A DNA stretch of 64,000 nucleotides from Pseudoalteromonas shioyasakiensis (GTDB lineage Bacteria > Pseudomonadota > Gammaproteobacteria > Enterobacterales > Alteromonadaceae): contig NZ_CP077770.1 in the NCBI RefSeq assembly GCF_019134595.1, forward strand, positions 3,034,501 through 3,098,500, read 5' to 3'. This document shows positions 9,301 through 17,861 of this stretch, in pieces. The notes beneath the pieces were generated by a model. The model was not told the DNA's origin. It made no database searches and worked only from the letters and a program-made list of their open reading frames with translations. The translations under genes and the position numbers were made by a program. Within the stretch, counting starts at the first letter, position 1; each line of letters begins with the position of its first letter.

Positions 9301-9876
9301 ATGTGGTTTTGGGTTAAGCATTTATCATTAGCTTTTATTTTAATTGCTGCTGCTATTTACTTTTTATTTGGTAGTGGTCCTGTATTGGACATGAAAGACA
9401 CCAAAAATGCAGCCGCACAAGGTTTATCACGCTTTTATGCAGCGCTACGTAACCAAGTGAATAACAAAAATAATGAGCGCGATAAATACGTTCTTAAATT
9501 ACCTACGCCAGAAACCAGCTTAGATGTCGCACTTTTTGAACGTGAAAAAGTCGTAGAACCTTCATCACCTAACTGGACTGGTGATATTCAACCGCGCCGC
9601 TTTGAAAATGGCAATACCCTAAAAGATGTGCTGTCTGACTATGCCCGTCACGAAGATATCGTACTGTACTGGTATTTAAGCAAAGACTATGTTGTAAAAG
9701 ATCATTTTCGCGTTGATAGTAACTTTGTCTCAACCCTTTATCAGGTTGGCCGCGCCATCAACGATGATTTCGAAAATGAGGTTTACACCTATTTCTGCTT
9801 TAAGCAAAGAGCCGCGGTTATCACTGAGCTGCCCTCTGCTTATGTGCGCGAAAACTGCCGTCGCTTAAAAAGCTAA
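9301..9876 (+). CDS. membrane-anchored protein with a TcpQ-like region
   Basis: This 191-residue protein has one N-terminal transmembrane segment (about residues 7-25) and a periplasmic remainder, with no signal-peptidase site evident. From about residue 105 to 160 the pattern TLKDVLSDYARHE...VLYWYLSKDYVV...FVSTLYQVGRAINDDF resembles the TcpQ/PilL C-terminal domain (LRDVLxxWA...W, then D/V pair and an amphipathic helix). That is my inference from pattern, not a database hit. It follows lpxL by 59 bases on the same strand and ends in a 4-base convergent overlap with glnE. Function unknown; co-location with lpxL and tolC points only loosely to the envelope. Confidence 0.75.
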   Translation: MWFWVKHLSLAFILIAAAIYFLFGSGPVLDMKDTKNAAAQGLSRFYAALRNQVNNKNNERDKYVLKLPTPETSLDVALFEREKVVEPSSPNWTGDIQPRRFENGNTLKDVLSDYARHEDIVLYWYLSKDYVVKDHFRVDSNFVSTLYQVGRAINDDFENEVYTYFCFKQRAAVITELPSAYVRENCRRLKS

Positions 9877-12659
9877 AACACCTGCTGCCACGCCTGACTT
9901 ACTAAGTCGATGTGCTGAATTAACTCAGCACGTGGCGCACAACGTCCCTGCTGATTCAAACTCATCACATGATAACGTGAACGATAGGCAATATACGCAG
10001 CCACTAATTCTTGCTGCATTTGCTCAGTAATACAGCCTAATCGCGCAGCATCAGCTAATATACGCACATTATCAGACCATGTCGTCAGCTCAGAGTGCTG
10101 CATTGCATTATTTAGCACCAGATACTGCGTAATAAACTCAATGTCTGTGATACCGCCTCTATCTTGCTTTAAATCGAACAGATCATCATTGCCTTTAGCA
10201 AGGTGAGCACGCATTTTTTCTCGCATATCAACGACATCAGTCTTAAGCTTCTCATTATCGCGGGCTTGGCATAAAACGTCTTTGCGGATTTGTGCAAAAC
10301 GCTCTCTCAACGAATCTTGCCCATAAATCATACGTGAACGAACCAAAGCTTGATGTTCCCAGGTCCATGCTTGAGTTTGCTGATAGTGGTAGTAACTTTC
10401 TAAATTAATGGCCAGTAAACCCGATGCCCCTTCGGGACGTAAACGAGTATCAAGCTCATACAATATGCCTGACGCAGTTCGCGTGTTGAATAGATGCATT
10501 AAGCGCTGCGCAAGCTTTAAGTAAAACTGACGCGAATCAATCGACTTATCACCATTGGTATAACTGCTGCCATCGTGGTTATGCACAAATACCAGATCTA
10601 GGTCTGAATCGTAACCAACTTCAAAGCCCCCCGTTTTACCGTAAGCAATAACCGCAAAGCCCTTTTCTTGATCTGAGGTATTCGCTGGCCGACCAAAGCG
10701 CTCAACACATGCATGCCAGGCAATATTGACCGCTTGCTCTACAATAGCCTCAGCAAGCGCAGTAAGGTGATCGCTTACCTTCATCACACTCAGTACACCC
10801 GTTGCATCGGCTGCAGCAATGCGTAACTGATGCGTTTGTTTAAACTGACGAAGCGCTTCCATTTGCAGCTCTAAGTCGCCATGCTCTATTCGCAAGAAGT
10901 ATTGCCTAATTTCATCTTTGTAAGCAGATAAAGGCGTCGGCTTATAAAGCACCTGAGGATCGATCAGCTCATCAAGTAAAATGGGGTATCGAGAGATATG
11001 TTCACCAATCCATTTACTATGACAGCAAAGTGCGACCAGTTGATTTAAGGCTCCAGGGTTTTCATATAAAAGCTCTAGGTAGGCAGTTCGTGAGATGATC
11101 TTATTCAACACCTGGCAAATCATCGTAAAAGCATCGCTACTGGCTTTTGTAACTGTTAGCTGTTTAAGTAAAAGCGGCATTAATTTATCGAGGATATCAC
11201 GGCCTCGACTGCCAATTTTCGCCTTAGTTAAGCGCGCTTTAAAATCTTCAAGCGCCGCTTGCCAGTCAAGATTCGGCTCACACATCAGGCTAACATCAGT
11301 CATTTCCCAAGCGCTAATGTACTCACTTTCACACGGATCCGCGGTTTCGCTTTCAAAGCCAATCACTTGTTCGAATTCACCATGGACTTGAGACATGATC
11401 TGCTCAATGCTAGTTAAACACTGATTAAAGTCATGTTTATTGAGCAAATAGCATAAACGTTGCTGGTTTAACTCGTCATCAGGGAGTGTTTGCGTTTGCT
11501 TATCATCGAAAATCTGTAGGTACTGCTCAATTTGACGTAAGTCTAAATAGTTTTGTGTTAGTAGCTCAGCTTCTTTATTCGACATCACTTGGTTGTTAAC
11601 CAGCTCTTTTAAAGCAACCAGTAATGACTGAGTTTGTAGGTTAGCTTCACGGCCGCCTCGAACCATTTGCAGTGCTTGTACTACAAACTCTACTTCTCGA
11701 ATGCCGCCTGCACCTAATTTGATATTGTTTGTAAGGCGCTTTCGGCGTACCTCTTGGGCAATCATTTGCTTCATCTTGCGCAGCGATTCAATCACCGAAA
11801 AATCAATATAGCGGCGATAAACGAACGGCCGTAGCAGTTCATAAAACTCATCCCAATACTGATTTTCAGTGCCAATTAATCGCCCTTTTAGCATGGCGTA
11901 GCGTTCCCACTCACGTCCTTGTTCTTGATAATAATCTTCCATTGCATGAAAACTCATTACCAAAGGACCACTTTCACCAAATGGACGCAGGCGCATATCA
12001 ACCCGAAACACTTGGCCATTTACCGTAGTTTGGTTAAGCGCCATAATTAGCTTTTGCGCCACTTTGGTATAAAACACCTGGGCTTCAATGGAGCGGCGCC
12101 CCCCTTGCGTTGCAACATCACGAGGGTAAGAAAAAATTAAATCTATGTCAGATGAGTAATTAAGCTCTCCCCCGCCAAGTTTCCCCATACCTAAAACTAA
12201 CATTGGCATTGCATTACCGTCATCATCAAGCGGCATGCCACTGACTTTTGCTACCTGCGCAAACGCCCACTGATTGGCACTATCGATAAGCTGGTTTGCA
12301 AGCGCAGAAATATAAGCGATGCTATCGGCAATTGGGTTTGCACAGCACAAATCAAGAAAAGCGACTTTCAGCCAGTATTTTTCTCGATACAAACGCAGCT
12401 TTGCCATCGCAGCATTGTCATCCAGCTCATTGATTTCTGTACTACTTAGAGGAGGTTCAACTGCGCGGTTAGCAAGCTCTTTATCATCAAGTAACCACTC
12501 TTTTAAATCTGGCTGAGATTGTAAGCAGTTCCACGCAAAGTCACTTAAAGACAACAAGTAAATAATTTTTTGTTGTTCTGTTTGCCCCTCATACAAGCTC
12601 GCAAAGCGGGTTTGGCCTAACTGATGAAGTGACTCGGGAAGCGCGTGTAAATTACTCAT
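9873..12659 (-). CDS. glnE: bifunctional glutamine synthetase adenylyltransferase/adenylyl-removing enzyme
   Basis: GlnE attaches AMP to glutamine synthetase or removes it, according to nitrogen status signalled by PII. The 928-residue length fits the family (E. coli 946). Two nucleotidyltransferase domains are visible. The N-terminal adenylyl-removing half has GMGKLGGGELNYSSDIDL near residue 170. The C-terminal adenylylating half has AYGKTGGFEVGYDSDLDLVF near residue 690. Each carries the G...DxD metal-binding pattern. Conserved RLRPFGESGPLV and RLRPEGASGLL follow each domain. The gene stands alone between two plus-strand genes, and its 3' end overlaps the preceding gene by 4 bases. Confidence 0.97.
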   Translation of the reverse strand: MSNLHALPESLHQLGQTRFASLYEGQTEQQKIIYLLSLSDFAWNCLQSQPDLKEWLLDDKELANRAVEPPLSSTEINELDDNAAMAKLRLYREKYWLKVAFLDLCCANPIADSIAYISALANQLIDSANQWAFAQVAKVSGMPLDDDGNAMPMLVLGMGKLGGGELNYSSDIDLIFSYPRDVATQGGRRSIEAQVFYTKVAQKLIMALNQTTVNGQVFRVDMRLRPFGESGPLVMSFHAMEDYYQEQGREWERYAMLKGRLIGTENQYWDEFYELLRPFVYRRYIDFSVIESLRKMKQMIAQEVRRKRLTNNIKLGAGGIREVEFVVQALQMVRGGREANLQTQSLLVALKELVNNQVMSNKEAELLTQNYLDLRQIEQYLQIFDDKQTQTLPDDELNQQRLCYLLNKHDFNQCLTSIEQIMSQVHGEFEQVIGFESETADPCESEYISAWEMTDVSLMCEPNLDWQAALEDFKARLTKAKIGSRGRDILDKLMPLLLKQLTVTKASSDAFTMICQVLNKIISRTAYLELLYENPGALNQLVALCCHSKWIGEHISRYPILLDELIDPQVLYKPTPLSAYKDEIRQYFLRIEHGDLELQMEALRQFKQTHQLRIAAADATGVLSVMKVSDHLTALAEAIVEQAVNIAWHACVERFGRPANTSDQEKGFAVIAYGKTGGFEVGYDSDLDLVFVHNHDGSSYTNGDKSIDSRQFYLKLAQRLMHLFNTRTASGILYELDTRLRPEGASGLLAINLESYYHYQQTQAWTWEHQALVRSRMIYGQDSLRERFAQIRKDVLCQARDNEKLKTDVVDMREKMRAHLAKGNDDLFDLKQDRGGITDIEFITQYLVLNNAMQHSELTTWSDNVRILADAARLGCITEQMQQELVAAYIAYRSRYHVMSLNQQGRCAPRAELIQHIDLVSQAWQQVF

Positions 12660-12731
12660 TAAATACTCTCTTTTAACTTGCCAATAACCGTACTAGAATG
12701 ATTATCAAAGAATTATTTAGCAGGGACCTGC

Positions 12732-13625
12732 ATGTCATATTTATCACTATCTAACACTAGTTTAGTCGCGATTGCTATTAGTTTCGCTGTAATTTGCGTC
12801 ACTATAGTACTGCTACGTATTCTAACGCAAATCAAAGCAAAACAAGCGCTTAAAGAAGAGCTTGCGCAACATGATAACTTTGCCATGGGGATCAGCTTTG
12901 CCAGCGAAATTATGGTCGTTATAGCCACTATCGCTTATATATTTGATGAAATTAGCTTAAGTGCAGCCCAGTCAAACCCGCTAAAAGTACTTTTACTCAT
13001 TGTGCTGTTGTTTGCTTTTATAAAAATAGGCCATTTAATTCATCGTAAATGGATATTGCATCGCTTTAATGAAGAAGCAGCCATTCTAAAGCAAAATGTG
13101 TGTGCCGCCTTGGTCGATTCAGGCATGTTAATCGCAAACTGTATTATAGCTCTTGGGCTATATAACTGGTGCCATACTCAAGGCTATAGCAGCTTACTGA
13201 TAGCCACTGTAAGCTTTTTTGTGCTGCAAGGTATGTTTGCCCTTGATAGTAAAATCCGTGAGTATCGATTTGCTAAAGCCAACCAAGGCGCATCGCTACA
13301 AAGTAATTTTAACCTTGAAAATACCTCTATTGGCATTCGTTACGCGGGTAAGTCTATCGGCTTGGCACTTGCGGGCTATGCTGGTCTTGCCAGTGCATCA
13401 TTTATTAGTGGTAAGATGGTAGAAAATTTATTCACTCTAGTATCTCATTGCGGTGCAATGTGGGTATTGTTATATATTTTGAGCTACATTATTAAATATA
13501 TATCTCTACCTAATATCGACACATCGTTAGAAGTAGATCACCAAGATAACATTGGCATAGCCTGTATTGAGTTTGCCGTTTTCGGTGCAATAGGCTATTT
13601 ACTAATAAGTATGTTTTCAATTTGA
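12732..13625 (+). CDS. DUF350-like multi-pass membrane protein
   Basis: This 297-residue integral membrane protein has about eight hydrophobic segments. A repeated motif suggests DUF350-type repeats: HDNFAMGISFASEIMVVI near residue 50, NTSIGIRYAGKSIGLALAG near 200 and HQDNIGIACIEFAVFGAIGY near 275. In each, an acidic/Asn turn precedes a small-residue-rich helix. DUF350 proteins often accompany ESCRT-like PspA or polyamine-linked genes elsewhere, but no such neighbours exist here. The next gene (13654) follows by 28 bases, is unrecognised, and is probably co-transcribed. It is divergent from glnE with a 72-bp gap. Family assignment is moderate; function unknown. Confidence 0.75.
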   Translation: MSYLSLSNTSLVAIAISFAVICVTIVLLRILTQIKAKQALKEELAQHDNFAMGISFASEIMVVIATIAYIFDEISLSAAQSNPLKVLLLIVLLFAFIKIGHLIHRKWILHRFNEEAAILKQNVCAALVDSGMLIANCIIALGLYNWCHTQGYSSLLIATVSFFVLQGMFALDSKIREYRFAKANQGASLQSNFNLENTSIGIRYAGKSIGLALAGYAGLASASFISGKMVENLFTLVSHCGAMWVLLYILSYIIKYISLPNIDTSLEVDHQDNIGIACIEFAVFGAIGYLLISMFSI

Positions 13626-13653
13626 TATGGAAGTTCTTGAACCGTGAGGCGTT

Positions 13654-14115
13654 ATGCCATTTAAAGTTAATAATTATTTATTAGTTGATATAGATAATGA
13701 GTTCAGTAGCAATTTTGCACAACACTACTTTGCAAACGTAGAGGGCTCAACCTTGGTGGTGGCTGGCGCTAATAGCCGCCACATGGTTAAACTTATGTTC
13801 AATGAACTAGTAAAAGATTATTGCTACTGCGATTTTAGTAATGAAATTAGTGTCTCAGAACTTGCCAGCTATTTACATGAACACCACGATATTCAAGGTG
13901 TACTGATCAATCAGACCGACTACCAATTGGCGAATGATGCCCAAAAGTTTATTTATAACTCATTGCACAAAATACGTTATTTAGTGCAACAAGATGGGCA
14001 TAGCTTTAGCTTTACACCTTGCCCAGATGCTGCTCATATTAACCATCTTTCTTGCCAATCTGAGATTGCCGAAACCACCGCACATCTTTTAAGCGCCAAA
14101 GACGAATTTAAATAA
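13654..14115 (+). CDS. hypothetical protein, partner of the DUF350-like gene
   Basis: I do not recognise this 153-residue soluble protein. It opens with KVNNYLLVDIDNEFSSNF, then a beta-strand-turn-helix unit, STLVVAGANSRHMVKLMF, and another strand, DIQGVLINQTDY, which looks like an alpha/beta Rossmann-type or P-loop-like core without a canonical Walker A or GxGxxG motif. There are four cysteines (CYC, CP, SC), not arranged as a zinc site. No signal peptide or membrane segment is present. It is co-directional with the DUF350-like gene 28 bases upstream and sits 69 bases before rsmE, so the pair may act together. No function should be assigned. Confidence 0.72.
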   Translation: MPFKVNNYLLVDIDNEFSSNFAQHYFANVEGSTLVVAGANSRHMVKLMFNELVKDYCYCDFSNEISVSELASYLHEHHDIQGVLINQTDYQLANDAQKFIYNSLHKIRYLVQQDGHSFSFTPCPDAAHINHLSCQSEIAETTAHLLSAKDEFK

Positions 14116-14184
14116 CAAATAAATAATTGCACCTAAGCCGCTGTATACTTACCATATTGATAAATTTATTGATAAGTGACAGCC

Positions 14185-14919
14185 ATGCGAGTTCCACATA
14201 TTTACCAACCTTCAGCGATTTCTTTAAACACCCCAGTAACACTTGATGATGATGCCGCAGGTCATGTTGGCCGCGTATTGCGTATGCAAGTCGGTGACAA
14301 GGTCTCGATTTTTAATGGTGAAGGAGGTGAATACCTCAGTGAAATTATTGAAGTAAGCAAAAAAAATGTCGTCGTTGAGCCACAAGAATTTGTTGATCAT
14401 GATGTTGAATCGCCCTTAAAAATTCACTTGGGCCAAGGCATTTCTCGAGGCGATAAAATGGATTTCACTATTCAAAAATCTGTTGAACTGGGTATCACAG
14501 AAATCACCCCTATTTTTAGCCAACGTTGTGGCGTAAAACTAAGTGGCGATCGCCTTTCTAAAAAACATCAACAATGGCAAAAAATTGCAATTGCCGCCGC
14601 AGAACAATCTGGCCGCAACTTTGTGCCTATTGTGCACCCTCCTATTGATATTAAAGAGTGGCTAGAACAAGCAAGTGATGCGTTAAAACTTACTTTGCAC
14701 CCGCGTGCTGAGCACAGCATTAAAACTATTCAAGTACCAAACGAAGGGGTGCGCTTTTTAGTCGGCCCTGAAGGTGGCTTTACCGATGCAGAAATAGATA
14801 TAGCTAAACAACAGCACTTTGTTGATATTCGTTTAGGCCCACGCGTTCTGCGTACAGAAACAGCCGCTCTGACAGTATTAAGCGCATTACAATTACAGTT
14901 TGGCGATTTAGCGAATTGA
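14185..14919 (+). CDS. rsmE: 16S rRNA (uracil(1498)-N3)-methyltransferase
   Basis: RsmE methylates N3 of U1498 in helix 44 of 16S rRNA using SAM. I choose ATG at 14185 (MRVPHIYQPS), which aligns with the E. coli start MRIPRIYHP; an in-frame GTG nine bases upstream would only add three residues. The PUA-like N-terminal part contains DDDAAGHVGRVLRMQVGD. The SPOUT methyltransferase part shows RGDKMDFTIQKSVELGI, the SAM knot sequence LVGPEGGFTDAEI, and LGPRVLRTETAALTVLSALQ. It lies immediately upstream of gshB, an arrangement common in gammaproteobacteria. Confidence 0.96.
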   Translation: MRVPHIYQPSAISLNTPVTLDDDAAGHVGRVLRMQVGDKVSIFNGEGGEYLSEIIEVSKKNVVVEPQEFVDHDVESPLKIHLGQGISRGDKMDFTIQKSVELGITEITPIFSQRCGVKLSGDRLSKKHQQWQKIAIAAAEQSGRNFVPIVHPPIDIKEWLEQASDALKLTLHPRAEHSIKTIQVPNEGVRFLVGPEGGFTDAEIDIAKQQHFVDIRLGPRVLRTETAALTVLSALQLQFGDLAN

Positions 14920-14987
14920 AAACCGTAAAAACACCCATATATCAAAGTAACAAAACACAGTATGGCATACGACTCTAAGGCAAAAAT

Positions 14988-15941
14988 ATGGCAATTAAGC
15001 TAGGCATAATCTCTGATCCAATTAGTGGCTTTAATATTAAAAAAGACACTGGCTTTGCAATGATGATGGAAGCGCAAAAGCGCGGTTACGAAATTTACTA
15101 CATGGAAATGGATGACCTGTCTCTTCGCCAAGGTCAAGGCTATGCAACAGCCGCCAAAGCCCGTGTATTTGATGATGTAAATCACTGGTATGAATTAGAA
15201 GAAAAAGCCACCATTGCTTTAGCTGATTTAGACGTTATTTTAATGCGTAAAGATCCGCCTTTCGATACTGAGTATATCTACGCAACCTATATTTTAGAGC
15301 GTGCTGAGCAAGCTGGCACGCTTATAATCAATAAGCCGCAAAGCTTACGTGATGCTAACGAAAAGCTATTTACTGCTTGGTTTAGCGAACATACGCCGGA
15401 CACTTTAGTAACACGCAGCCAAGCAGACATTCGTGCATTTTTAGCTGAACATAAAGATATTATTTTAAAACCGCTGGATGGTATGGGTGGTGCATCTATC
15501 TTTAGAGTGAAAGAAGATGATGCCAATATTGGTGTGATCTGCGAAACATTAACCGAACATGGTAGCCGTTTTGCAATGGCACAAAACTATATCCCTGAAA
15601 TCAAGCAAGGCGATAAACGCGTACTTGTGGTTGATGGTGAAGTAATGCCGTATTGCCTAGCGCGTATCCCGCAAAATGGCGAAACGCGCGGTAACTTGGC
15701 AGCAGGTGGCCGAGGTGAAGCACGCCCAATTAGCGATTCAGACCGTAAAATTGCAGAGGCTGTTGCACCTACATTAAAAGAAAAAGGCCTTATTTTTGTT
15801 GGTCTAGATATCATTGGCGACCGTTTAACTGAAATCAATGTCACTGCGCCAACGTGTGTAAAAGAGATTGAAGCCGCTTATGACATTTCAATCACTGGTC
15901 ACTTATTTGATGCCATTGAAAGAAAACTGAGCCATACTTAA
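14988..15941 (+). CDS. gshB: glutathione synthetase
   Basis: GshB joins gamma-glutamylcysteine and glycine to make glutathione at the expense of ATP. At 317 residues it matches E. coli GshB (316). Landmarks are KLGIISDPI and the MMMEAQKRGYE helix at the N-terminus, MRKDPPFDTEYIYATY for substrate binding, and the ATP-grasp elements ILKPLDGMGGASIFR, GDKRVLVVDGE, and GGRGEARPI. The final EINVTAPTCVKEIE carries metal-binding residues. It is the second gene of rsmE-gshB-yqgE-ruvX. Confidence 0.97.
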   Translation: MAIKLGIISDPISGFNIKKDTGFAMMMEAQKRGYEIYYMEMDDLSLRQGQGYATAAKARVFDDVNHWYELEEKATIALADLDVILMRKDPPFDTEYIYATYILERAEQAGTLIINKPQSLRDANEKLFTAWFSEHTPDTLVTRSQADIRAFLAEHKDIILKPLDGMGGASIFRVKEDDANIGVICETLTEHGSRFAMAQNYIPEIKQGDKRVLVVDGEVMPYCLARIPQNGETRGNLAAGGRGEARPISDSDRKIAEAVAPTLKEKGLIFVGLDIIGDRLTEINVTAPTCVKEIEAAYDISITGHLFDAIERKLSHT

Positions 15942-15965
15942 TTTAAACAACAAAAGGGGCGACCT

Positions 15966-16523
15966 ATGCAGTCATTAGAGAATCATTTCTTAATCGCAAT
16001 GCCGAGCATGCAAGACCCTTTTTTTAAGCGTGCTGTCACTTACATTTGTGAGCACAACCAAGAGGGTGCGATGGGCTTGGTAATTAACCAGCCTATCAAT
16101 ATCACCGTGGGCGAGCTACTCGATAAAATCGAAATTGATAACGACAAAAGCAAGCAAGCTGCAGGTTTAGCTGTGTATGCAGGCGGGCCTGTAAAAACCG
16201 ATCGAGGTTTTGTTTTGCACTCACCAAAACCAGGTTATGCAGCGAGCCAAAAACTTAGTAGTGATATTATGATCACCACTTCAAAAGATGTGTTAGCAAG
16301 CTTAACCACGAGTGAAGCACCTGAACAATTTATTATCACTCTGGGTTATGCAGGCTGGGATCAAGGACAACTAGAGCAAGAACTGCTAGAGAATTCATGG
16401 TTAATTATCAAAGCAGATCCTGAGATCATCTTTAATACCCCCGTTGAAAAACGTTGGGAAAAAGCCGTTTCTATGCTGGGTTTTGATATCGGGCAACTAA
16501 GCTCTGAAGCTGGCCACGCCTAA
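15966..16523 (+). CDS. yqgE: YqgE/AlgH family protein
   Basis: This 185-residue cytoplasmic protein belongs to the UPF0301 (DUF179) family. It shows the family's blocks [51 protein letters not shown], and [20 protein letters not shown]. The biochemical function remains undefined; its Pseudomonas homologue AlgH was linked to alginate regulation. It lies between gshB (24-base gap) and ruvX (19-base gap) on the same strand, the conserved order in many gammaproteobacteria. Confidence 0.95.
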   Translation: MQSLENHFLIAMPSMQDPFFKRAVTYICEHNQEGAMGLVINQPINITVGELLDKIEIDNDKSKQAAGLAVYAGGPVKTDRGFVLHSPKPGYAASQKLSSDIMITTSKDVLASLTTSEAPEQFIITLGYAGWDQGQLEQELLENSWLIIKADPEIIFNTPVEKRWEKAVSMLGFDIGQLSSEAGHA

Positions 16524-16542
16524 CTTTATAAATTTTAAGACT

Positions 16543-16992
16543 ATGACAAAACGAACGTTTAAGGCACTCGGTGAACGCACCGTAATGGGTTTTGACTTTG
16601 GCACCAAAAGTATTGGCATTGCCATTGGTCAGGAACTCACAGGAACAGCATCAAGCTTACAAGCTGTAAAAGCGAAAGATGGTATTCCTGATTGGCAACT
16701 GATTAAAAAACAAGTTGACGAGTGGCAACCAGATTTAATGGTGGTTGGTTTACCGCTTAATATGGATGGCACCAATCAAGAAGTTACCTTTAAAGCTAAG
16801 AAGTTCGCAAACCGCTTACACAACCACTTTGCTATACCGGTTGAAACGCAGGACGAACGATTAACAACGGCAGATGCCAAAGCACGCTTGTTTGATCAAG
16901 GTGGCTACCGAAACCTTGGTAAAGGTAATGTTGATAACATGTCAGCGGTGATCATCTTAGAAAGCTTTTTTGAGCAGTTTTATGGCGACTAA
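16543..16992 (+). CDS. ruvX: YqgF/RuvX family putative pre-16S rRNA nuclease
   Basis: This protein has an RNase H-like fold of the YqgF family, implicated in 5' maturation of 16S rRNA. It is 149 residues long. The active-site acids appear in [29 protein letters not shown] and in the final [15 protein letters not shown]; the [12 protein letters not shown] block is also diagnostic. Its stop codon overlaps the stop of the opposing gene by four bases. Product naming varies (putative Holliday junction resolvase or pre-rRNA nuclease); I favour the rRNA-processing role from published work on the family. Confidence 0.95.
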   Translation: MTKRTFKALGERTVMGFDFGTKSIGIAIGQELTGTASSLQAVKAKDGIPDWQLIKKQVDEWQPDLMVVGLPLNMDGTNQEVTFKAKKFANRLHNHFAIPVETQDERLTTADAKARLFDQGGYRNLGKGNVDNMSAVIILESFFEQFYGD

Positions 16993-17861
16993 AGCGCTTT
17001 ATTAATCACCGTATAATCTTTTAAATCTGGAATAAAGCCTGCCTCTCGGTAGGCTTTTTCAATTGCGCCTGTTTTACGAAGCTGCGCAAGCCCTTTTTGA
17101 ATTGCAACAAAAGCCGCTTTGCCATCGGGGTGATTCTTCGAAATAATAAAATGACGGCTATCATTGAGCTGAAGTACAAGATTTGGCACTGCAACCAGTT
17201 CAATGTTTTCTAAGCTATAGCGATTATTGAGGCTAGGCATTAAGGGCATCATCATAAAATCAACCCACTGCATCGATACAGTGCGAACTTGCCCAAGCCA
17301 CTCATCTTCTCTGAGCAGTTCTTTTAGTGGTAGAGCAGATAACGTTTGCCAATCAGTTTGCCATCGTGGCGTTGACACTGCGGTTAATAGTTTAAAGTCA
17401 TCAAGCTGTTTTACTTGCTGCACTTTTTTATTGTTTGGTGAAGTAAATATGCCCGCGAAATACTCACCATTTCGAATAACCGGGTCTGAAATATATACCG
17501 AATCAATAAGCTGTTTTGCATCAACAGACCAGACACTATCGAAGCTTAATAGGAGCTGGCCATCTTCTAACAGCTTAGTATTGCGGTAATTAACATTGCC
17601 TTTATGGTAGCGAAATGGCTTAGTAAAACCGCCTAAACTCAATGCTTGTTGAGCGATAATCATATCGACTACATCACGGCGTATGTAAGCACCGCTGAAG
17701 TCTTTAACTTCAAGTGGTTTACGGCCATTCAAAAAACGACTGTAATCGTCATAAACATCATCGCGAATAAAAATAACCACGCTTTTATTATCATTGCCAT
17801 ATACCTGAAAGGTACTCAGCAATAAAAATAACCAACCGATTAAATTTACTCGCAATCGCAT
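16989..17861 (-). CDS. periplasmic solute-binding-like protein coupled to pilU
   Basis: This 290-residue protein has an N-terminal signal peptide ([17 protein letters not shown]) and a body resembling bacterial extracellular solute-binding family 3: [32 protein letters not shown], and the C-terminal [26 protein letters not shown] segment typical of that fold's last helices. No permease or ATPase for an ABC transporter is nearby. Its ATG directly abuts the pilU stop (TAA then ATG with no spacer), so translation is probably coupled to pilU. A role in sensing linked to twitching is inference only. The binding specificity is unknown. Confidence 0.8.
   Translation of the reverse strand: MRLRVNLIGWLFLLLSTFQVYGNDNKSVVIFIRDDVYDDYSRFLNGRKPLEVKDFSGAYIRRDVVDMIIAQQALSLGGFTKPFRYHKGNVNYRNTKLLEDGQLLLSFDSVWSVDAKQLIDSVYISDPVIRNGEYFAGIFTSPNNKKVQQVKQLDDFKLLTAVSTPRWQTDWQTLSALPLKELLREDEWLGQVRTVSMQWVDFMMMPLMPSLNNRYSLENIELVAVPNLVLQLNDSRHFIISKNHPDGKAAFVAIQKGLAQLRKTGAIEKAYREAGFIPDLKDYTVINKAL

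Noticed and set aside
14176..14184. An earlier GTG start for rsmE
   Set aside because: ATG 14185 matches the E. coli N-terminus exactly; the extension adds three non-conserved residues.
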